A stretch of 64,000 nucleotides of DNA from OLB9 sp041392785 (GTDB lineage Bacteria > Bacteroidota > Bacteroidia > Chitinophagales > Saprospiraceae), in contig JAWKLK010000009.1 of assembly GCA_041392785.1 (NCBI GenBank), positions 62,001 through 126,000 on the forward strand. Reading direction: 5' to 3'. Numbering within the stretch: the stretch's first letter is position 1; every line of letters begins with the position of its first letter. A program made the translations under genes and the position numbers. Positions 26,815-36,003 of the stretch are shown here, piece by piece. A model generated the notes under the pieces. It saw only the letters and a list, made by a program, of their open reading frames with translations, was not told the DNA's origin and searched no databases.

Positions 26815-26890
26815 TACTTAACATTTTGGGGTTATTCAAGATTATGATATCCTTTACAGATATTATTATATTATATCATGGTATATATGT

Positions 26891-27268
26891 TTAGTTTGAT
26901 GTTAATATTAGTTTTTTCTTTAATGACTTAAAATCAAGGGGCTTTGTCAAAAAATCATCAGCACCCAAATTTTTAGCTTCTTTCCTATTTGCTTCATCTC
27001 CATAGGCGGAAATCATCATGATCTGAGGAGTTGGTTTATTATAATCTTGTTTAATTTCTTTAAGCAATTCCAAACCACTCATGCCTGGCATATTGATGTC
27101 TGTAAGGATCATGGCTACCTCTTGACGGTAAAGATCCATCAACTTCAAAGCATCCTCAGCAGAATTGGCAAACACTAGGTCAATAGCACCATTTTTTATT
27201 TCATTTCTGAACTTCTGTTCAAACAGCAATTTTATATCCTGTTCATCATCAACTACCAATGTTTTCAT
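26891..27268 (-). CDS. Single-domain response regulator (CheY-like)
   Basis: 125 residues, a receiver domain only: acidic pair DDEQD, phospho-acceptor Asp in MILTDINMPGMSG, Thr/Ser in MMISAYGD and Lys in FLTKPLDF. There is no output domain, so it must work through protein contact. It is very similar in motifs to the receiver of the split cyclase downstream. It is 76 bases upstream of the DUF1361 gene on the same strand and may be the first gene of the signalling block. A near -7 element (TATCTTTA, minus) lies about 25 bases before the start. Confidence 0.93.
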   Translation of the reverse strand: MKTLVVDDEQDIKLLFEQKFRNEIKNGAIDLVFANSAEDALKLMDLYRQEVAMILTDINMPGMSGLELLKEIKQDYNKPTPQIMMISAYGDEANRKEAKNLGADDFLTKPLDFKSLKKKLILTSN

Positions 27269-27506
27269 AATATTTCCTTTATCGCTTAAAGATAATATTA
27301 TTATTTGTATTTCTAACTATTTTTCCAATTTTTATCTCTAATTACAGGAACAAATAAGAAATATTTGAAATTATTGCCAATTAACTATCAAAAGATATGA
27401 GATTTTTCTTCTGATTTAAAACCAATTAAACTTACAGAAAATAGCATATTAATACGTGAGATGCGAACTACAACTCCATAAAACAAGAAAAGATAAATGA
27501 TTCTAC

Positions 27507-28934
27507 TTAAAGTTGTGGAACTCTGAAAGTATATGGAAATTCACCTGGGTAATCTTGATAAAAGCCTTCCAAAATGACCACTCTACCACCTAATGATTCA
27601 AACTCTTTGATGCATTGGTCTGCGGATTGTATTGTCTTATTATTCATCTTTGTGATGATGTAGTTTGGCTCAAGCTTTGACTTGCCAGCTGGGCTATCCC
27701 ACTTCACGCTTACAACTTTTACACCTTTCTGAGCAAAAAGGGTTTTTTCAATACCATCCATATCGCGAATTTCAATTCCGATTTTAGTCAATATTTTATC
27801 ATTTCTGATTGAGATATTATCTGTAGTATTTATGTGATTCTTAAGGGTTAGCTTTACTTCACCCTTTTTGCCACTCCTCACATATTCAGCCGAAATCACA
27901 TCTCCAGGTTTGAAAGAAGCAATATCTTCCATAAACTCTGATGTATTCCTTATGGATTTACCATTGATGCTACAGATCACATCATTTACTTTCATAGATG
28001 CGTCATAAGCACTTCCATCTTTATTTATAGCTATGATACGCACTCCTTTTATGTCTGAAAGTCCAATTTCTTCCGCTACTAAGTGATCCACATTTTCGAT
28101 ATCTATTCCCAACCATCCTCTTTGGACTGTTCCAAAATTCTTTAAGTCAGAAAATACTTTGCGCACAATATTTATGGGAACAGCAAAAGAAAATCCCTCA
28201 TAACTTCCAGTATTGGATAATATAGCTGATGAAATGCCCACTAGTTTACCGTCTGTATTGAGTAGAGCACCTCCCGAATTTCCAGGATTTATAGCGGCGT
28301 CTGTCTGAATATATGATTCTATACCCTGACTTGAAAGCAAATTTAGGTTCCTATGTTTTGCGCTTACTATACCAGCTGTAACCGTAGATTGTAATTTAAA
28401 TGGATTTCCTACAGCTAGCACCCACTCTCCTACTTTCAGTGAATCAGAATTGTACATCATTATATAAGGTAAATCTTCTGCTTCGATCTTTAGGACAGCT
28501 AGGTCAGTGAAGGCATCTTCACCTACTACTTTTCCTATAAAAGTACGTTTATCGTCAAGTGTAATTTCAATTTGATCTGCCTCGGCAATGACGTGTTGAT
28601 TAGTAATGAGGTATCCATCAGAAGTCAGTATGACACCAGATCCTGTTTGAACACCTTCAGCTTTGTTTTTATGAATAGTCCGTACATACACTACAGATTT
28701 GACACCTTGTTCTGCAGCAGAAATAAAATCTGTAGGTGTAGATGATGTAAACATTCGATGCATCCTATCAGAGAGCAAAACTTCATTCTCTACTACCAAT
28801 TTTGCTTTGGTGCGCCATGAATCCTCAAAATTCTCTTCATGTTGATATTCATTCCAAAAAATCAGTGCACCCGCAATGATACTTGATGTTACTACAGAAA
28901 TGCCAACATTCCACCAAAAGAATTTGACATTCAT
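27507..28934 (-). CDS. HtrA/DegP-like serine protease with PDZ domain
   Basis: 475 residues. An N-terminal membrane helix (about 10-27) anchors a periplasmic trypsin-like protease with the catalytic triad His114 (TNQHVIAEAD), Asp144 (FTDLAVLKI) and Ser220 (NPGNSGGALL). A PDZ domain follows at about 270-365 (RGWLGIDIENV, VNDVICSINGK), and a degenerate second PDZ-like domain ends the protein (KGVKVVSVKWDSPAGKSK). It would act in envelope protein quality control. It starts directly after the stop of the lytic transglycosylase gene, so the two are cotranscribed. Confidence 0.93.
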   Translation of the reverse strand: MNVKFFWWNVGISVVTSSIIAGALIFWNEYQHEENFEDSWRTKAKLVVENEVLLSDRMHRMFTSSTPTDFISAAEQGVKSVVYVRTIHKNKAEGVQTGSGVILTSDGYLITNQHVIAEADQIEITLDDKRTFIGKVVGEDAFTDLAVLKIEAEDLPYIMMYNSDSLKVGEWVLAVGNPFKLQSTVTAGIVSAKHRNLNLLSSQGIESYIQTDAAINPGNSGGALLNTDGKLVGISSAILSNTGSYEGFSFAVPINIVRKVFSDLKNFGTVQRGWLGIDIENVDHLVAEEIGLSDIKGVRIIAINKDGSAYDASMKVNDVICSINGKSIRNTSEFMEDIASFKPGDVISAEYVRSGKKGEVKLTLKNHINTTDNISIRNDKILTKIGIEIRDMDGIEKTLFAQKGVKVVSVKWDSPAGKSKLEPNYIITKMNNKTIQSADQCIKEFESLGGRVVILEGFYQDYPGEFPYTFRVPQL

Positions 28935-29843
28935 TTATGCGGGAATTTTGATCCTATATGTTTTTCCTACTGGCACCGTCAACCTACTATTTATCAGCCA
29001 CGGATTATAATATTTCAATAACCTATAGGATGTCCCATTGGCATGGGCAAAATCGGCTAAACTTTCAATAGTCGATGTGACCTCTATTTCCTTCATCTGC
29101 GTATGAGGCATATACTTTTCAAAATTCTCGATATAATATCCAAAATTATTGGGGTTACTTAATATTTCTTTGAAGGCCACAATTCTGAATACATATCTTG
29201 ATGTCTCATCATTGACATTGAGCATATAATACGATGATTCCTTTTGCTCATCTACTGCCTTGGCAAAAGCTGTTGGACCAATATTATATGCTCCTGCAGC
29301 ATTGGTCCAATTGCCAAACCTATTATACAACTGTTTGATATAAGTACAGGCTGCCATAGTGGATTTTTCTAAATGAAGGCGTTCATCTACATCAGCTGAT
29401 ATTTCCAGATTTAATTCCTTGGCTGTAGGTTTCATAAACTGCCAATAACCCTTCGCTCCAGAACTAGAAGTAGGATTTCGTAAACCGCTCTCAGCCACTG
29501 CCAAATATTTGAAATCATCAGGAATGCCTTGATTCTTCAAAATACGTTCAACTTCTGGAAAATACTTATGCGCAAGTTTAAGTTGCAATAAGGTCGATGA
29601 CTGCCAGTACGCATTGACGCTCAGCTCCCTATCTAATCGCTCATAAGTGTCTTCATTTATGGGCACCTCTTCATCGGCAAAATAGAAGGCTTTATTTAAG
29701 TTTACACTACTGACACGTTGTTGAAGATTGAAAAAGTGGGCAGCATCTGCTTTTCCTTTTGGTGAAAAAGAAATCAATATTGCACCAAATAAAACAATGG
29801 CGATCCCTATGATTACAGGAAGTGTTACCTTAAAATTTTTCAT
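28935..29843 (-). CDS. Lytic transglycosylase with C-terminal LysM-like domain
   Basis: 302 residues. An N-terminal membrane helix (about 8-27) precedes an SLT-type muramidase fold with the catalytic Glu118 in YLAVAESGLRN, then GAKGYWQFMKPTAKE, YIKQLYNRFGNW and AAGAYNIGP. The last 50 residues (TVPVGKTYRIKIPA at the end) look like a LysM peptidoglycan-binding module. It resembles MltD-type enzymes that cleave glycan strands to leave anhydromuramic acid. It overlaps the DUF2480 gene by four bases and abuts the HtrA gene. Confidence 0.9.
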   Translation of the reverse strand: MKNFKVTLPVIIGIAIVLFGAILISFSPKGKADAAHFFNLQQRVSSVNLNKAFYFADEEVPINEDTYERLDRELSVNAYWQSSTLLQLKLAHKYFPEVERILKNQGIPDDFKYLAVAESGLRNPTSSSGAKGYWQFMKPTAKELNLEISADVDERLHLEKSTMAACTYIKQLYNRFGNWTNAAGAYNIGPTAFAKAVDEQKESSYYMLNVNDETSRYVFRIVAFKEILSNPNNFGYYIENFEKYMPHTQMKEIEVTSTIESLADFAHANGTSYRLLKYYNPWLINSRLTVPVGKTYRIKIPA

Positions 29844-30358
29844 TTTACAATATTCCGTGGCCTTTTAAAAATTGGGACTGTGCTACATGGCTCCCCGAAC
29901 ATGATGCTTTGGGCATGCAACATCAATCGCTGAACTATAGAAACATACGCTTGTGGAGGTAACTCAACATCTGCGCAACCTTTAATGACCAATCTTTTGT
30001 CAATGTAATCTTCAGGGTCTATAGATTCAATGATGTGCTTATAATATTGAGACAAATAATCCATTTTCGTCCCACAAAAAACATCATGAGCTATCCCTCC
30101 CAAATACTTAGTGATAAGCATATATGCCCACAAAGGTATTATGGCATCGGCTGTATTTATGACCAAAACAATTTTATCTTGGTAGGTATTCCAGTCGATG
30201 TTTTGCATGGCTTCTCTGAAATCTTTTTCCTTCAGTATCAATCCCTGAAATAAATAGGATTTTATATCAAAAATTTCAAAATCATTTTTAGGAAAATACT
30301 TTTCCAAAGAAATAGTGATCAGCCCGCTCTCAGCAACTCTGTTAACTAATGTCTCCAT
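29840..30358 (-). CDS. DUF2480 family protein
   Basis: 172 residues, cytosolic, without a signal peptide. The pattern LVNRVAESGLITISLE, FDIKSYLFQGLILKEKDFRE, IPLWAYMLITKYL and CADVELPPQAYVSIVQRL matches DUF2480, a family found almost only in Bacteroidota and of unknown function. In this window it overlaps the lytic transglycosylase gene by four bases, which hints at an envelope-related role, but that is inference. Confidence 0.88.
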   Translation of the reverse strand: METLVNRVAESGLITISLEKYFPKNDFEIFDIKSYLFQGLILKEKDFREAMQNIDWNTYQDKIVLVINTADAIIPLWAYMLITKYLGGIAHDVFCGTKMDYLSQYYKHIIESIDPEDYIDKRLVIKGCADVELPPQAYVSIVQRLMLHAQSIMFGEPCSTVPIFKRPRNIVK

Positions 30359-30444
30359 GGCATAAGTAACGCAATCTAAGTAATGAATGTTTTAAGCATG
30401 TTCAAAAATTAAGACTATATATTAATAGAAGGACACTTAAAGAA

Positions 30445-30798
30445 CTAGTATAAAATTCCAATGACACCAAGATTTATTGCATTTTTAAAAAAATATTCTT
30501 CTTTTGATATTATCACTTCACCATCAATTTTGCCATTATTCGTGATATACACGATGTTATCACAATCTACAGGCATTGATAGCATGTCCGCCGTACAATT
30601 ATCTAAAACATAGTACGCTTTACCATCCAAGACATACTTAATCAAGCTTACACAGTATGTGTCAATACCATTGTAGGGAACCATATTTTGATGCATGATC
30701 ATTGCTGTATCACACTCCAATGATGTTGTATTTACATCATAGTCGCGATCACAGGATGCGATAAAAAAACCGAACAAAATCCATAAAACCTTTGTCAT
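30445..30798 (-). CDS. Small putative lipoprotein
   Basis: 117 residues with a lipoprotein signal (MTKVLWILFGFFIASC) and the acylated Cys at 16. The mature part has four further Cys residues, a CDxDNIVYITNNGKI-like stretch (VDCDNIVYITNNGKI) and a short C-terminal FKNAINLGVIGILY. I do not recognise the family. It lies about 100 bases after scpB and may be the tail of that group. Confidence 0.6.
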   Translation of the reverse strand: MTKVLWILFGFFIASCDRDYDVNTTSLECDTAMIMHQNMVPYNGIDTYCVSLIKYVLDGKAYYVLDNCTADMLSMPVDCDNIVYITNNGKIDGEVIISKEEYFFKNAINLGVIGILY

Positions 30799-30899
30799 AA
30801 TATTAATATGTTATTTATGGTAACGCAATTTTATTTTAATGCGTTGGCTTTTAGAAATGGTTTTTATAAAAATAATGCTTGATAACCAAGTTTTTGATG

Positions 30900-31436
30900 C
30901 TACATTTCAGCTATGACATCACTAAGTTTGGGAAGGTCGTCCATGCTTCTGAGACCAAAGTAATCCATAAAATTTTGTGATGTTTTATAGACTAATGGCC
31001 TACCAGGCCCATCACTTCTACCTACGATTTCTACTAGATCCTTCTCAAGCAACTTTTGTACGGTGTAATCGGAATTTACTCCGCGAATGGATTCGATATC
31101 TGTTTTCGTAACGGGCTGTTTATACGCGATTATACTCAGCGTCTCCATGGCAGATTTTGATAGTTTTTGATGGGCACTTTGTTTTAAAAACTGACTAATA
31201 GTATTGTGATAACTGCCTTTGGTCAAAAATCTAAACCCACCACTCATCTCTATAACTTCAAATGGAAATATCGGGTCATCATATTTACTTATGATTCTAG
31301 TGATGGCATCTTGAATCATTTGATCTACAATGGCGACTTGGAATGCAGCCTCAAGTGTTGCTTTTATTTCGTCAAATGAAATGCCTTGTGCTGCTGCAAA
31401 GATCAGACTTTCAATATGTAAATCTAGTTGTTCCAA
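30900..31436 (-). CDS. scpB: Segregation and condensation protein B
   Basis: ScpB pairs with ScpA as the kleisin-associated part of the SMC condensin complex that compacts and segregates chromosomes. The 178-residue product has the two winged-helix domains: HIESLIFAAAQGISFDEI at the start, LSKSAMETLSIIAYKQPVTK, DIESIRGVNSDYTVQKLLE and GRSDGPGRPLVYKT. It lies 19 bases after the YqeY-like gene. scpA is not in the window. Confidence 0.94.
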   Translation of the reverse strand: MEQLDLHIESLIFAAAQGISFDEIKATLEAAFQVAIVDQMIQDAITRIISKYDDPIFPFEVIEMSGGFRFLTKGSYHNTISQFLKQSAHQKLSKSAMETLSIIAYKQPVTKTDIESIRGVNSDYTVQKLLEKDLVEIVGRSDGPGRPLVYKTSQNFMDYFGLRSMDDLPKLSDVIAEM

Positions 31437-31455
31437 ACCAAGGAAATTCTAGTTG

Positions 31456-31902
31456 TTATGACAATAAGGTTTTGACCGTAGCGGCAATAGCTTTTCCTTC
31501 AGCTTGGCCCGCTAATTTAGCATTGGCAGCACCAATGATTTTACCCATGTCTTTGACAGTAACAGGTCCCATATCCGCCATGATTGCTTGTATAGCACTT
31601 TTTAACTCGTCATCACTAAGTTGCTTAGGCAGATATCTTTGAATCACTCCAATCTCATCTCTTTCTACTGCGGCAAGCTCTTCTCTATTTTGTTTGGTAT
31701 AAATGTCTAAAGAGTCTTGTCTTTGTTTTACCAATTTTTGCAGTAATTTTATTGCCCTATCTTCATTCAACTCTTCGCCTGTTCCGTCTGTTTTTTGCAA
31801 TAAAATGGCAGCTTTGATGGCTCTCAAAGATCTCATTGCCACTTGATCCTTTGCCTTCATGGCTTCTTTCAGATCCTCATTTATTTTTACTTCTAAATTC
31901 AT
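31456..31902 (-). CDS. GatB/YqeY domain-containing protein
   Basis: 148 residues forming a stand-alone YqeY domain: helical N-terminus (INEDLKEAMKAKDQVAMRSL), then AAILLQKTDG, QRQDSLDIYTKQNREELAAVE and the C-terminal helical bundle ending GAANAKLAGQAEGKAIAATV. The domain resembles the tRNA-binding tail of GatB amidotransferase subunits; the free-standing version has no firmly known role. It sits between rsmA and scpB with 19 bases on each side. Confidence 0.93.
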   Translation of the reverse strand: MNLEVKINEDLKEAMKAKDQVAMRSLRAIKAAILLQKTDGTGEELNEDRAIKLLQKLVKQRQDSLDIYTKQNREELAAVERDEIGVIQRYLPKQLSDDELKSAIQAIMADMGPVTVKDMGKIIGAANAKLAGQAEGKAIAATVKTLLS

Positions 31903-31921
31903 TATTGAGATATTTTTAATA

Positions 31922-32698
31922 TTAATTTTGCCTTTGAGCTATAATCTCGTTGGTAATATAAACAAATTCTTCCACGCCAAGTTGTTCTGGACGTTGGTTA
32001 AAAATAGGTTTTTCTAATAAAGGCGTATTTTGAATAAAAGACTTAAGCGTATTTCTCAGCATTTTACGCCGCTGGGCAAAAGATTGCTTCACAATAGACT
32101 TAAAAAGTTTTTCATCACAATGTACCTTGTGATTCTCTAATCTTTCCAATCTTATAACGCTCGACATCACTTGTGGGGGTGGTATAAATTCGTCAGGAGC
32201 AACATCAAATAATGTGGCTCCACTATAATATCCTTGCACTAACACACTCACTATACCATAGGTTTTTGATCCAGGCGGTGCTACTATCCTATCTGCTACT
32301 TCCTTTTGAAACATACCAACCATCTCGGGAATGATGTCAATATGATCCAACATGGTAAAAATAATTTGGGATGAAATATTATACGGATAATTTCCAATCA
32401 AAGCAAATGACTGTCCATCAAACACTTCACTTAATCGAATTTTGAGAAAATCCTGGGCAATAATTCGATCACGTTCTAAAATATTATGTCTCTCCAAATA
32501 GCTCACCATATCTTGATCAGCTTCAACAGCCTTGAAATTTATGTCTGCATTTTGGGATAAGTGTTTTGTCAAGATGCCTTTGCCTGGTCCAACTTCCAAA
32601 ACATTTTTAGTTTGGTTCAATACCAAGCTGTCAGCAATCCTATTTGCTAAGCCGCTGCTTTTCAGAAAATGCTGACCATAAGACTTTTTTGCTTTCAC
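31922..32698 (-). CDS. rsmA: 16S rRNA (adenine1518-N6/1519-N6) dimethyltransferase
   Basis: RsmA/KsgA dimethylates two adjacent adenines in the 3' helix of 16S rRNA. The 258-residue product has the start motif KSYGQHFLKSSG, the SAM-binding LEVGPGKGILTKHL, EADQDMV, and the catalytic NYPYNISSQI, with the C-terminal domain QRRKMLRNTLKS. The start codon is GTG at 32698. A minus-strand -7 element (TAGTTTTG, 32725-32718) lies 20 bases upstream of it. Confidence 0.96.
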   Translation of the reverse strand: MKAKKSYGQHFLKSSGLANRIADSLVLNQTKNVLEVGPGKGILTKHLSQNADINFKAVEADQDMVSYLERHNILERDRIIAQDFLKIRLSEVFDGQSFALIGNYPYNISSQIIFTMLDHIDIIPEMVGMFQKEVADRIVAPPGSKTYGIVSVLVQGYYSGATLFDVAPDEFIPPPQVMSSVIRLERLENHKVHCDEKLFKSIVKQSFAQRRKMLRNTLKSFIQNTPLLEKPIFNQRPEQLGVEEFVYITNEIIAQRQN

Positions 32699-32717
32699 GG
32701 ATTTGCTGATTACGGCA

Positions 32718-32725
32718 CAAAACTA
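32718..32725 (-). promoter_or_regulatory. -7 element of the rsmA group
   Basis: TAGTTTTG on the minus strand matches TAnnTTTG and lies 19 bases before the GTG of rsmA, the right distance for a short leader. The upstream TTG element is not obvious. Confidence 0.45.
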
Positions 32726-32817
32726 AAAAAGTTTGTCCGAACAGCCTAATATTATGAAAAGTCGCACTTCCAAATTGATTATATATTGCACAAAATAACT
32801 ATCAATATATAACACAC

Positions 32818-33441
32818 TTAAAATCTGAAACCCAAAGTTGCAGAAACCATAGGATTACCCTGATCAAAATAATAATCATTTCCTCCAATGGTGACATAAT
32901 CACTCTGAGAAGCTAATTTTCCTTCATATTGTACATCTAATCTCAGTCTCCAAAGATCCAATCCTGCACCCGCTAACCATGCAAATTTTCCTTTAGAAAA
33001 GGTGACATCATAATCAGTGACATCTAAGACATCTCTTATGGAACTTATCGGAATATGCCCTGTCACACCTCCTTTCAGTCTAAAAATCCCAAATTTTAAG
33101 CCGGCCACGACAGGCACATCTATCGATTTATACGTATCTTCAATGATAGTATTGTACAAACTCCCTTCTGTATAATCATCAATGGTATACGTTATTTTGT
33201 CTGAATTAAATAAAATGGAAGGTTCTACATACAAAAATGCTACACTGAGTCTTGTGTAAATTCCTAAATGATGTCCATATGTACCATTAGTCCAAAATGC
33301 CTTACTGTACAAGTCATCTTTAAAGAAATTTTCTGAAGATCCTATTTTGGTTGAAAGTCCTCCTTTGATACCGAATTCAATCTGGCTATGACACACCATG
33401 ATGGAGGCAAAAGTTAGTAATACGATGATAAAACTTCTCAT
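32818..33441 (-). CDS. Outer-membrane beta-barrel protein (porin-like)
   Basis: 207 residues with a signal peptide (MRSFIIVLLTFASIMVCHSQ) and alternating aromatic beta strands such as IEFGIKGGLSTKIG, LRLDVQYEGKL and a C-terminal MVSATLGFRF ending in Phe, as in outer-membrane barrels. It fits the small eight-strand type common in Bacteroidota (OmpW/OmpX-like size). Function cannot be read. It is divergent to engB with about 280 bases between. Confidence 0.8.
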   Translation of the reverse strand: MRSFIIVLLTFASIMVCHSQIEFGIKGGLSTKIGSSENFFKDDLYSKAFWTNGTYGHHLGIYTRLSVAFLYVEPSILFNSDKITYTIDDYTEGSLYNTIIEDTYKSIDVPVVAGLKFGIFRLKGGVTGHIPISSIRDVLDVTDYDVTFSKGKFAWLAGAGLDLWRLRLDVQYEGKLASQSDYVTIGGNDYYFDQGNPMVSATLGFRF

Positions 33442-33518
33442 TCCAAAAGATTTTTAAGATTTATTAATTGGGGTTTATATACTATCTCATTGAAAATTTG
33501 TTGTTACTATATTACGCC

Positions 33519-33541
33519 CTTTGATTTTAAAACCAAAGATA
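33519..33541 (-). promoter_or_regulatory. -7 element and overlapping palindrome before the porin-like gene
   Basis: Minus-strand TATCTTTG (33541-33534) matches TAnnTTTG. It overlaps a near-perfect palindrome, CTTTG-A-TTTTAAAA-C-CAAAG (33519-33538), which could be an operator. The predicted leader is about 85-90 bases. The regulatory role is inference. Confidence 0.45.
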
Positions 33542-33719
33542 GAATTGCATATTTAGCTTTAAAAACGAAGCTCACCGATAAAAAAGCGTTAATTTTGCGA
33601 TAATATTTTACTAAAATTATATTTGAAAATATAAAATATTAGATTTAATTAAATAAAACATTTTATATTAGCAATATAAATATTATACAAATAATATATA
33701 TATCAAAAAGGGTGCCGAA

Positions 33720-34331
33720 ATGAATATTTCCAAAATAGAATTTGTAGGAAGTTTCCCTAAAGTTCAGGCTTGTCCCAAGACGGAGCAACCCGAATTTGCC
33801 TTTATTGGAAGATCTAATGTAGGCAAATCTTCCCTTATCAATATGCTGTCTAATCGCAAATCGATAGCAAAGGTATCCGTTACTCCAGGCAAAACACAAC
33901 TCATTAATTTTTTCCAAATAAATGATGCTTGGCATTTAGTGGATCTACCTGGTTACGGATATGCCAGGGTTTCTAAATCTTTGAAATCCACCTTTTCAAA
34001 GATGATACAAGATTATTTATCTCGTCGCGAAACATTGGTCAATACCTTTGTCTTGATAGACAGCAGACATACTTTGCAAAAGGCAGATGCAACATTCTTG
34101 GATTGGTGTGGTGAACAACAATTGCCAATTTCCATTATTTTTACAAAATGTGATAAGCTGTCAAAACAATTGGTCAAGTCTAACATCGAAAAGATTAACT
34201 CAGAGATTCTTAAAACATGGTCAGAATTACCGCCCCAATTTTTAAGTAGTTCTGTGTATAACACTGGAAGAGAAGAAATATTATCCTATATAGAATCGAT
34301 ATTAGAACAAATACATGTCCCAAACCACTAA
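33720..34331 (+). CDS. engB: Ribosome biogenesis GTP-binding protein EngB/YsxC
   Basis: EngB is a TrmE-Era-like GTPase needed for 50S assembly. The 203-residue product has G1 GRSNVGKSSL, a G2 Thr in SVTPGKTQ, G3 DLPGYG and G4 TKCDK, with the family's FAFIGRSNVGKS start. Length is normal. Its last 17 bases overlap the acyltransferase gene, and the set continues to mqnD. Confidence 0.96.
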   Translation: MNISKIEFVGSFPKVQACPKTEQPEFAFIGRSNVGKSSLINMLSNRKSIAKVSVTPGKTQLINFFQINDAWHLVDLPGYGYARVSKSLKSTFSKMIQDYLSRRETLVNTFVLIDSRHTLQKADATFLDWCGEQQLPISIIFTKCDKLSKQLVKSNIEKINSEILKTWSELPPQFLSSSVYNTGREEILSYIESILEQIHVPNH

Positions 34332-35985
34332 TCAAAACGCAACGTATAGACACCTGATGCCAAAAATTGAAGATTGGCCTGTGGCGAAATTTAGTAAAGA
34401 CAGACACAATTTTATTTCTGAACTAAATGAATTTGTTTTTAAAAATCTGTTGAAATCTAACTCACATTCACTGAATGACTTGCTGTCTAGGTCCATCTAT
34501 ATGGAAATGCAACGAACTAAAAACACCCCTTGGAAAGTAGACCCTCCAGGTGAAAGAAAATATTGGAAAGACCTTTCGATTGAATTAGAAAAATCAACTG
34601 AACGGGAAGACAAAGAAGAAGTAGAAGTTGCTATATTAAAAAAAATAATAAATAGGTATAATGAAGAAATTGTAGGTACTTTCAATCCCAAACATTTTCG
34701 ATTTTCACGAATATTTCTGACATCATTCTTCAAAAGACTTTTTAATACCTATTTTGGTGGATATTGGCGTTGGGGTACAAAGAATACATTGAGCCAAAAA
34801 ATAAAAATCATGGGCAACCTAGATTTGATACGAAGCTTATTTGATCGAGGTACTGTGGTAGTAGTTCCAACACATTATTCAAATTTGGATTCCATCATGG
34901 TAGGTTATGCAATAGATACCAATACTGGAATGCCTGCATTTTCTTATGGAGCTGGATTGAATCTCTATAACGTTGAAATAGTAGCTTATTTCATGAATAG
35001 ACTTGGTGCTTTTAGAGTTGATAGACGCAAAAAAAATCCAATCTATCTAGAATGTCTGACATCAATGTCAAGTTTATCACTCACAAGAGGTGTCAATTCT
35101 ATATTTTTTCCAGGTGGTACAAGGTCGAGAAGCGGAAAGACAGAAGAAAAAGTTAAGTTGGGTTTAATAAGTTCTGTTGTGGAAGCACAACGATTATTAT
35201 TGGATCAAAAAAGTGAGAAAAAAATCTTTGTTGTACCATTAAACTTGGGGTATCATTTTGTACTAGAAGCTAGTCAACTCATAGACCAACATCTTCAAAC
35301 CATTGATAGAGAAAAATTTATAAAAAGACCATCACAACCTATCTCTTTCAAAAATGTAATTAGGTTTCTTAAAGCAATGTTTGTCACAGATTCTGAGGTG
35401 TATGCTTCATTTGGAGAACCAGTTGATGTTTTTGGTAATAAAGTAGACGAATCAGGTATCAGTTATGACAAATTTGACAAAGAAGTAAAAGTAAGCGATT
35501 ATTTTCTGTCAAATGGAGTTATTACATCTAATGCACAGAGAGAAAGTATTTATGCAAAAAATCTGGGAGAAGCAATAGTCCAAGCTTATAAAACTCATAA
35601 TCCTATTCTTTCTTCAAATATTGCAGCCTTTACAGCATTTCACCTCATATATATACGAGAAAGAGAAAATGGATTAATCCATCTCATAAATCAAAATACT
35701 ACAAAATTTGAGATACCATTAGAAGAATTTTATGATGCCGCAAAAAAAGTTGTTGATGTGCTTTTAGAGCAAAAGCAGCACCTTACTTTTTCCTTTGAAC
35801 CATGGCAGGAACCTAAAACCATCGCAGATTTAGGTATAAAAAAATTAGGTGCATATCATTTCGAAAAAATATTAAAAATTAAAGACAATATACTGATTTG
35901 CAATAATATACAAATATTATATTATTATCATAATAGACTTTCCAACTATGATATAGAAAAACAATTAGGGTGGGAAATTGTATAA
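34315..35985 (+). CDS. PlsB-like glycerol-3-phosphate acyltransferase
   Basis: 556 residues. The acyltransferase core has HYSNLD (His187 to Asp192, the HX4D catalytic pair), a GAFRVDRR block and FFPGGTRSRSGK, which matches the PlsB/GPAT-type motif order rather than short PlsC enzymes. It lacks clear membrane helices and is shorter than Escherichia coli PlsB. It would make lysophosphatidate or phosphatidate in membrane lipid synthesis. Which acyl acceptor it uses cannot be decided here. It overlaps engB by 17 bases and is followed after 18 bases by the exonuclease. Confidence 0.82.
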   Translation: MSQTTNQNATYRHLMPKIEDWPVAKFSKDRHNFISELNEFVFKNLLKSNSHSLNDLLSRSIYMEMQRTKNTPWKVDPPGERKYWKDLSIELEKSTEREDKEEVEVAILKKIINRYNEEIVGTFNPKHFRFSRIFLTSFFKRLFNTYFGGYWRWGTKNTLSQKIKIMGNLDLIRSLFDRGTVVVVPTHYSNLDSIMVGYAIDTNTGMPAFSYGAGLNLYNVEIVAYFMNRLGAFRVDRRKKNPIYLECLTSMSSLSLTRGVNSIFFPGGTRSRSGKTEEKVKLGLISSVVEAQRLLLDQKSEKKIFVVPLNLGYHFVLEASQLIDQHLQTIDREKFIKRPSQPISFKNVIRFLKAMFVTDSEVYASFGEPVDVFGNKVDESGISYDKFDKEVKVSDYFLSNGVITSNAQRESIYAKNLGEAIVQAYKTHNPILSSNIAAFTAFHLIYIRERENGLIHLINQNTTKFEIPLEEFYDAAKKVVDVLLEQKQHLTFSFEPWQEPKTIADLGIKKLGAYHFEKILKIKDNILICNNIQILYYYHNRLSNYDIEKQLGWEIV

Positions 35986-36003
35986 TCAATTAAATACTGG
36001 AGT

